A stretch of DNA of 46,773 nucleotides from Microvirga calopogonii. GTDB lineage: Bacteria; Pseudomonadota; Alphaproteobacteria; Rhizobiales; Beijerinckiaceae. The DNA lies in assembly GCF_003347665.1 (NCBI RefSeq), contig NZ_QDGA01000038.1:1-46773 (forward strand), given 5' to 3'. A program made the translations under genes and the position numbers. Position 1 is the stretch's first letter. Each line of letters starts with the position of its first letter. Under the pieces are notes generated by a model. It was not told where the DNA came from, ran no database searches, and worked only from the letters and a program-made list of their open reading frames with translations. This document shows, in pieces, positions 44,649-46,773 of this stretch.

Positions 44649-45620
44649 ATGAAACCGCTCGATTCCCCTGAGATGCTGCAACCCGCGGGCGTCTCCGATC
44701 CCATCATCTCCGTGTCCGGCCTGACCAAGACCTATGCATCGGGCTTCCAGGCCCTGAAGAAGGTCGATCTGGGCATCCGCCGGGGCGAGATCTTCGCGCT
44801 GCTCGGGCCCAATGGCGCCGGCAAGACGACCCTGATCAGCATCATCTGCGGGATCGTCAATCCGAGCACGGGCACCGTGACGGCGGACGGACAAGACATC
44901 ATTCGCGACTACCGGGCGGCCCGCACCAAGATCGGCCTCGTGCCACAGGAGCTCACCACCGACGCGTTCGAGAGCGTGTGGGCGACGGTGACGTTCAGCC
45001 GGGGGCTTTTCGGCAAGCCGCCCAATCCTGCCTATATCGAGAAGATCCTGAAGGACCTGTCCCTGTGGGAGAAGCGGGACAGCAAGATCATGGCACTTTC
45101 CGGCGGCATGAAACGCCGTGTCATGATCGCCAAGGCCCTGTCGCACGAGCCCAAGATCCTCTTCCTCGACGAACCGACCGCCGGCGTCGACGTGGAGTTG
45201 CGGCGGGACATGTGGAACATGGTCCGCACCCTGCGGGAGAGCGGCGTCACCATCATCCTGACCACCCATTATATCGAGGAGGCCGAGGAGATGGCCGACC
45301 GGATCGGGGTGATCAGCAAGGGCGAGATTATCCTGGTCGAGGACAAGAACGTCCTGATGCAGAAGCTCGGCAAGAAGCAGCTCACCCTGCACCTGCAGAG
45401 CCCTCTCGCCGCCCTGCCGCCCGAGCTGCAATCCGACAATCTGCAGCTTTCCGCCGACGGCAGCGAACTCGTCTACACGTTCGACACGCAGACGCAGGAA
45501 ACCGGCATCGCGGGCCTTCTGCGCCGCCTGAACGAACACGGCATCGACTTCAAGGATCTTCAGACTTCGGAATCCTCTCTCGAGGAGATCTTCGTCAGCC
45601 TTGTCAGGGGGCGCCCATGA
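44649..45620 (+). CDS. ABC-2 type exporter, ATP-binding protein
   Basis: A 323-residue ATPase. Walker A GPNGAGKT is at residues 53-60, the signature is LSGGMKRR, Walker [13 protein letters not shown] and the H-loop [12 protein letters not shown]. The C-terminal ~90 residues are the extension seen in the YadG/NodI/DrrA group. It pairs with the downstream permease, which it overlaps by four bases (ATGA). The ribosome-binding site before ATG 44649 is weak; ATG 44673 is possible. The cargo is unknown. Confidence 0.9.
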   Translation: MKPLDSPEMLQPAGVSDPIISVSGLTKTYASGFQALKKVDLGIRRGEIFALLGPNGAGKTTLISIICGIVNPSTGTVTADGQDIIRDYRAARTKIGLVPQELTTDAFESVWATVTFSRGLFGKPPNPAYIEKILKDLSLWEKRDSKIMALSGGMKRRVMIAKALSHEPKILFLDEPTAGVDVELRRDMWNMVRTLRESGVTIILTTHYIEEAEEMADRIGVISKGEIILVEDKNVLMQKLGKKQLTLHLQSPLAALPPELQSDNLQLSADGSELVYTFDTQTQETGIAGLLRRLNEHGIDFKDLQTSESSLEEIFVSLVRGRP

Positions 45621-46378
45621 ATCTCTACGGCATCAAGGCCATCTATCTCTTCGAGATGGCACGCACCTGGCGCACGTTGATGCAGAGCATCGCGTCTCCG
45701 GTGATCTCGACCTCGCTCTATTTCATCGTCTTCGGCTCCGCCATCGGTTCGCGCATGGCCAATATCGATGGCGTGAGCTACGGCGCCTTCATCGTGCCGG
45801 GGCTGATCATGCTCTCCATCCTGACGGAGAGCATCTCGAACGCCTCGTTCGGCATCTACATGCCGAAGTTCTCCGGCACGATCTACGAGCTCCTGTCGGC
45901 CCCCATCTCGGCGCTGGAGACCGTGATCGGCTATGTGGGAGCGGCCGCCACCAAATCGGTGATCATCGGCACCATCATCCTGGTCACGGCGCGGCTCTTC
46001 GTCGATTTCTCGATCGCACATCCCGTCTGGATGATCGGCTTCCTGGTGCTGACCTCCATTACCTTCAGCCTCTTCGGCTTCATCATCGGCATCTGGGCCG
46101 ACAGCTTCCAGAAGCTGCAGGTCGTCCCGCTGATGATCGTCACCCCCCTCGCCTTCCTCGGCGGCAGCTTCTATTCGATCAACATGCTGCCGCCCTTCTG
46201 GCAGACCGTGGCCCTGTTCAACCCGGTGGTCTATCTGGTGAGCGGGTTCCGCTGGAGCTTCTACGGCGTCGCCGACGTGGGCGTGGGCTTGAGTCTCGCC
46301 ATGACCATGGTCTTCATGCTGATCTGCCTTACCGCCGTCTGGTGGATCTTCAGGACGGGGTACAAGATCAAGGCCTAG
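45617..46378 (+). CDS. ABC-2 type exporter, permease
   Basis: A 253-residue membrane protein of the ABC-2 family (YadH/NodJ-like) with six helices. [40 protein letters not shown] and [20 protein letters not shown] are characteristic. With the preceding ATPase it forms an exporter for an unidentified polysaccharide, lipid or drug-like substrate. No glycosyltransferase genes are in view to point to one. Confidence 0.9.
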   Translation: MNLYGIKAIYLFEMARTWRTLMQSIASPVISTSLYFIVFGSAIGSRMANIDGVSYGAFIVPGLIMLSILTESISNASFGIYMPKFSGTIYELLSAPISALETVIGYVGAAATKSVIIGTIILVTARLFVDFSIAHPVWMIGFLVLTSITFSLFGFIIGIWADSFQKLQVVPLMIVTPLAFLGGSFYSINMLPPFWQTVALFNPVVYLVSGFRWSFYGVADVGVGLSLAMTMVFMLICLTAVWWIFRTGYKIKA

Positions 46379-46379
46379 A

Positions 46380-46773
46380 ATTCCCATCCGTCATGCTTGG
46401 CCTTGGTGCCGGGCATCCATGTCTTGGCAGCGTTGCCGTTCCGACGACGTGGGTGGCCGGATCAAGTCCGGCCATGACGCGGCGGGTGGTGGTCCGGGAT
46501 CGGGTGCCAGCTGTGGCACCGGCACCTGCGCCTTGTCATTCCCGCGAAGGCGGGAACCCATGACCGCCATGTCTCAAGACAGGGCGAGCCGCGTCGCGTC
46601 TCCTCCTGCATCGTCGGCGGCTCTGGATCCCGGATCTCCGCTGCGCTTCGTCCGGGATGACATTTCATGTCAAAGAGCCAGCACCTGCGGGCCCGCAGCT
46701 TGCGCTGCGGGCCGTCAGGGTTCGAGGGTGGCGCGTCGGGCAGCCCGGCTCGCTACTGGTGTGTTGATGGAAG
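46380..46773. repeat. Cluster of extragenic palindromes at the window end
   Basis: The last 394 bp contain no supported gene but five separate hairpins: TGGCCGGA/TCCGGCCA (46454-46474), GGTGCCA/TGGCACC (46503-46520), TTCCCGC/GCGGGAA (46539-46556), ATCCCGGA/TCCGGGAT (46627-46658) and GGCCCGCAGC/GCTGCGGGCC (46690-46713). Each has the look of a different REP-type family (for example GTCATTCCCGCGAAGGCGGG). Their clustering suggests repeated insertion into the same intergenic site. One or more may terminate the exporter transcript. Confidence 0.7.

Overview
The window is high-GC chromosomal DNA from an alphaproteobacterium, most likely a Hyphomicrobiales member close to Methylobacteriaceae (Microvirga-like). 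This rests on family content: a BA14K-type secreted protein, a DUF2865-type protein, a CHCC zinc-finger protein, a HutF/HutG-type histidine pathway, an ArgP/LysE pair and an Atm1-type exporter. It also rests on many short extragenic palindromes. The genus is inference; the class is well supported.

Layout. 1-467 is the 5' end of an IS630-type transposase running off the left edge. 1012-3059 holds two small conserved proteins and an FAD monooxygenase separated by copies of a dispersed repeat. tRNA-Leu(UAA) and tyrS follow. 5114-6631 encodes a secreted Gly/His-rich repeat protein. 6728-10739 (minus strand) carries purC, a LolA-domain protein with a long Pro/Ala linker, a DoxX protein and galE. 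11333-14825 holds an FMN reductase divergent from a cystathionine beta-synthase/gamma-lyase pair (reverse transsulfuration).

The best-defined system is the histidine-utilization locus at 14940-25800. hutF-hutC run left; hutI-hutH-hutG-hutU-hutD run right, followed by a NitT/TauT-type ABC importer (binding protein, permease, ATPase). Together they encode histidine to urocanate (HutH), imidazolonepropionate (HutU), formiminoglutamate (HutI), formylglutamate (HutF) and glutamate plus formate (HutG). A 12-bp palindrome in the hutF/hutI divergent promoter recurs, as its exact reverse complement, directly before the importer's -35 element. The repressor HutC therefore probably controls both degradation and uptake.

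26106-28134 is a small accessory stretch: a secreted collagen-like protein with 61 Gly-X-Y glycines in two blocks and a Cys-rich C-terminal domain, then two tiny proteins. 28227-34558 (minus strand) is housekeeping: tRNA-Phe, yacG, maf, pssA, psd, an Atm1-like ABC exporter and a LysM protein. 34638-42159 holds a LOG-family hydrolase, a DMT/YdcZ protein, a BA14K protein, the overlapping cysS-GNAT-cimA operon, a small secreted protein and divergent argP/argO. 42175-46378 has CreA, a VOC protein, a DUF2865 protein and an ABC-2 exporter pair. The last 395 bp hold only palindromic repeats.

No CRISPR array, prophage, plasmid origin, rRNA or defence island was seen.
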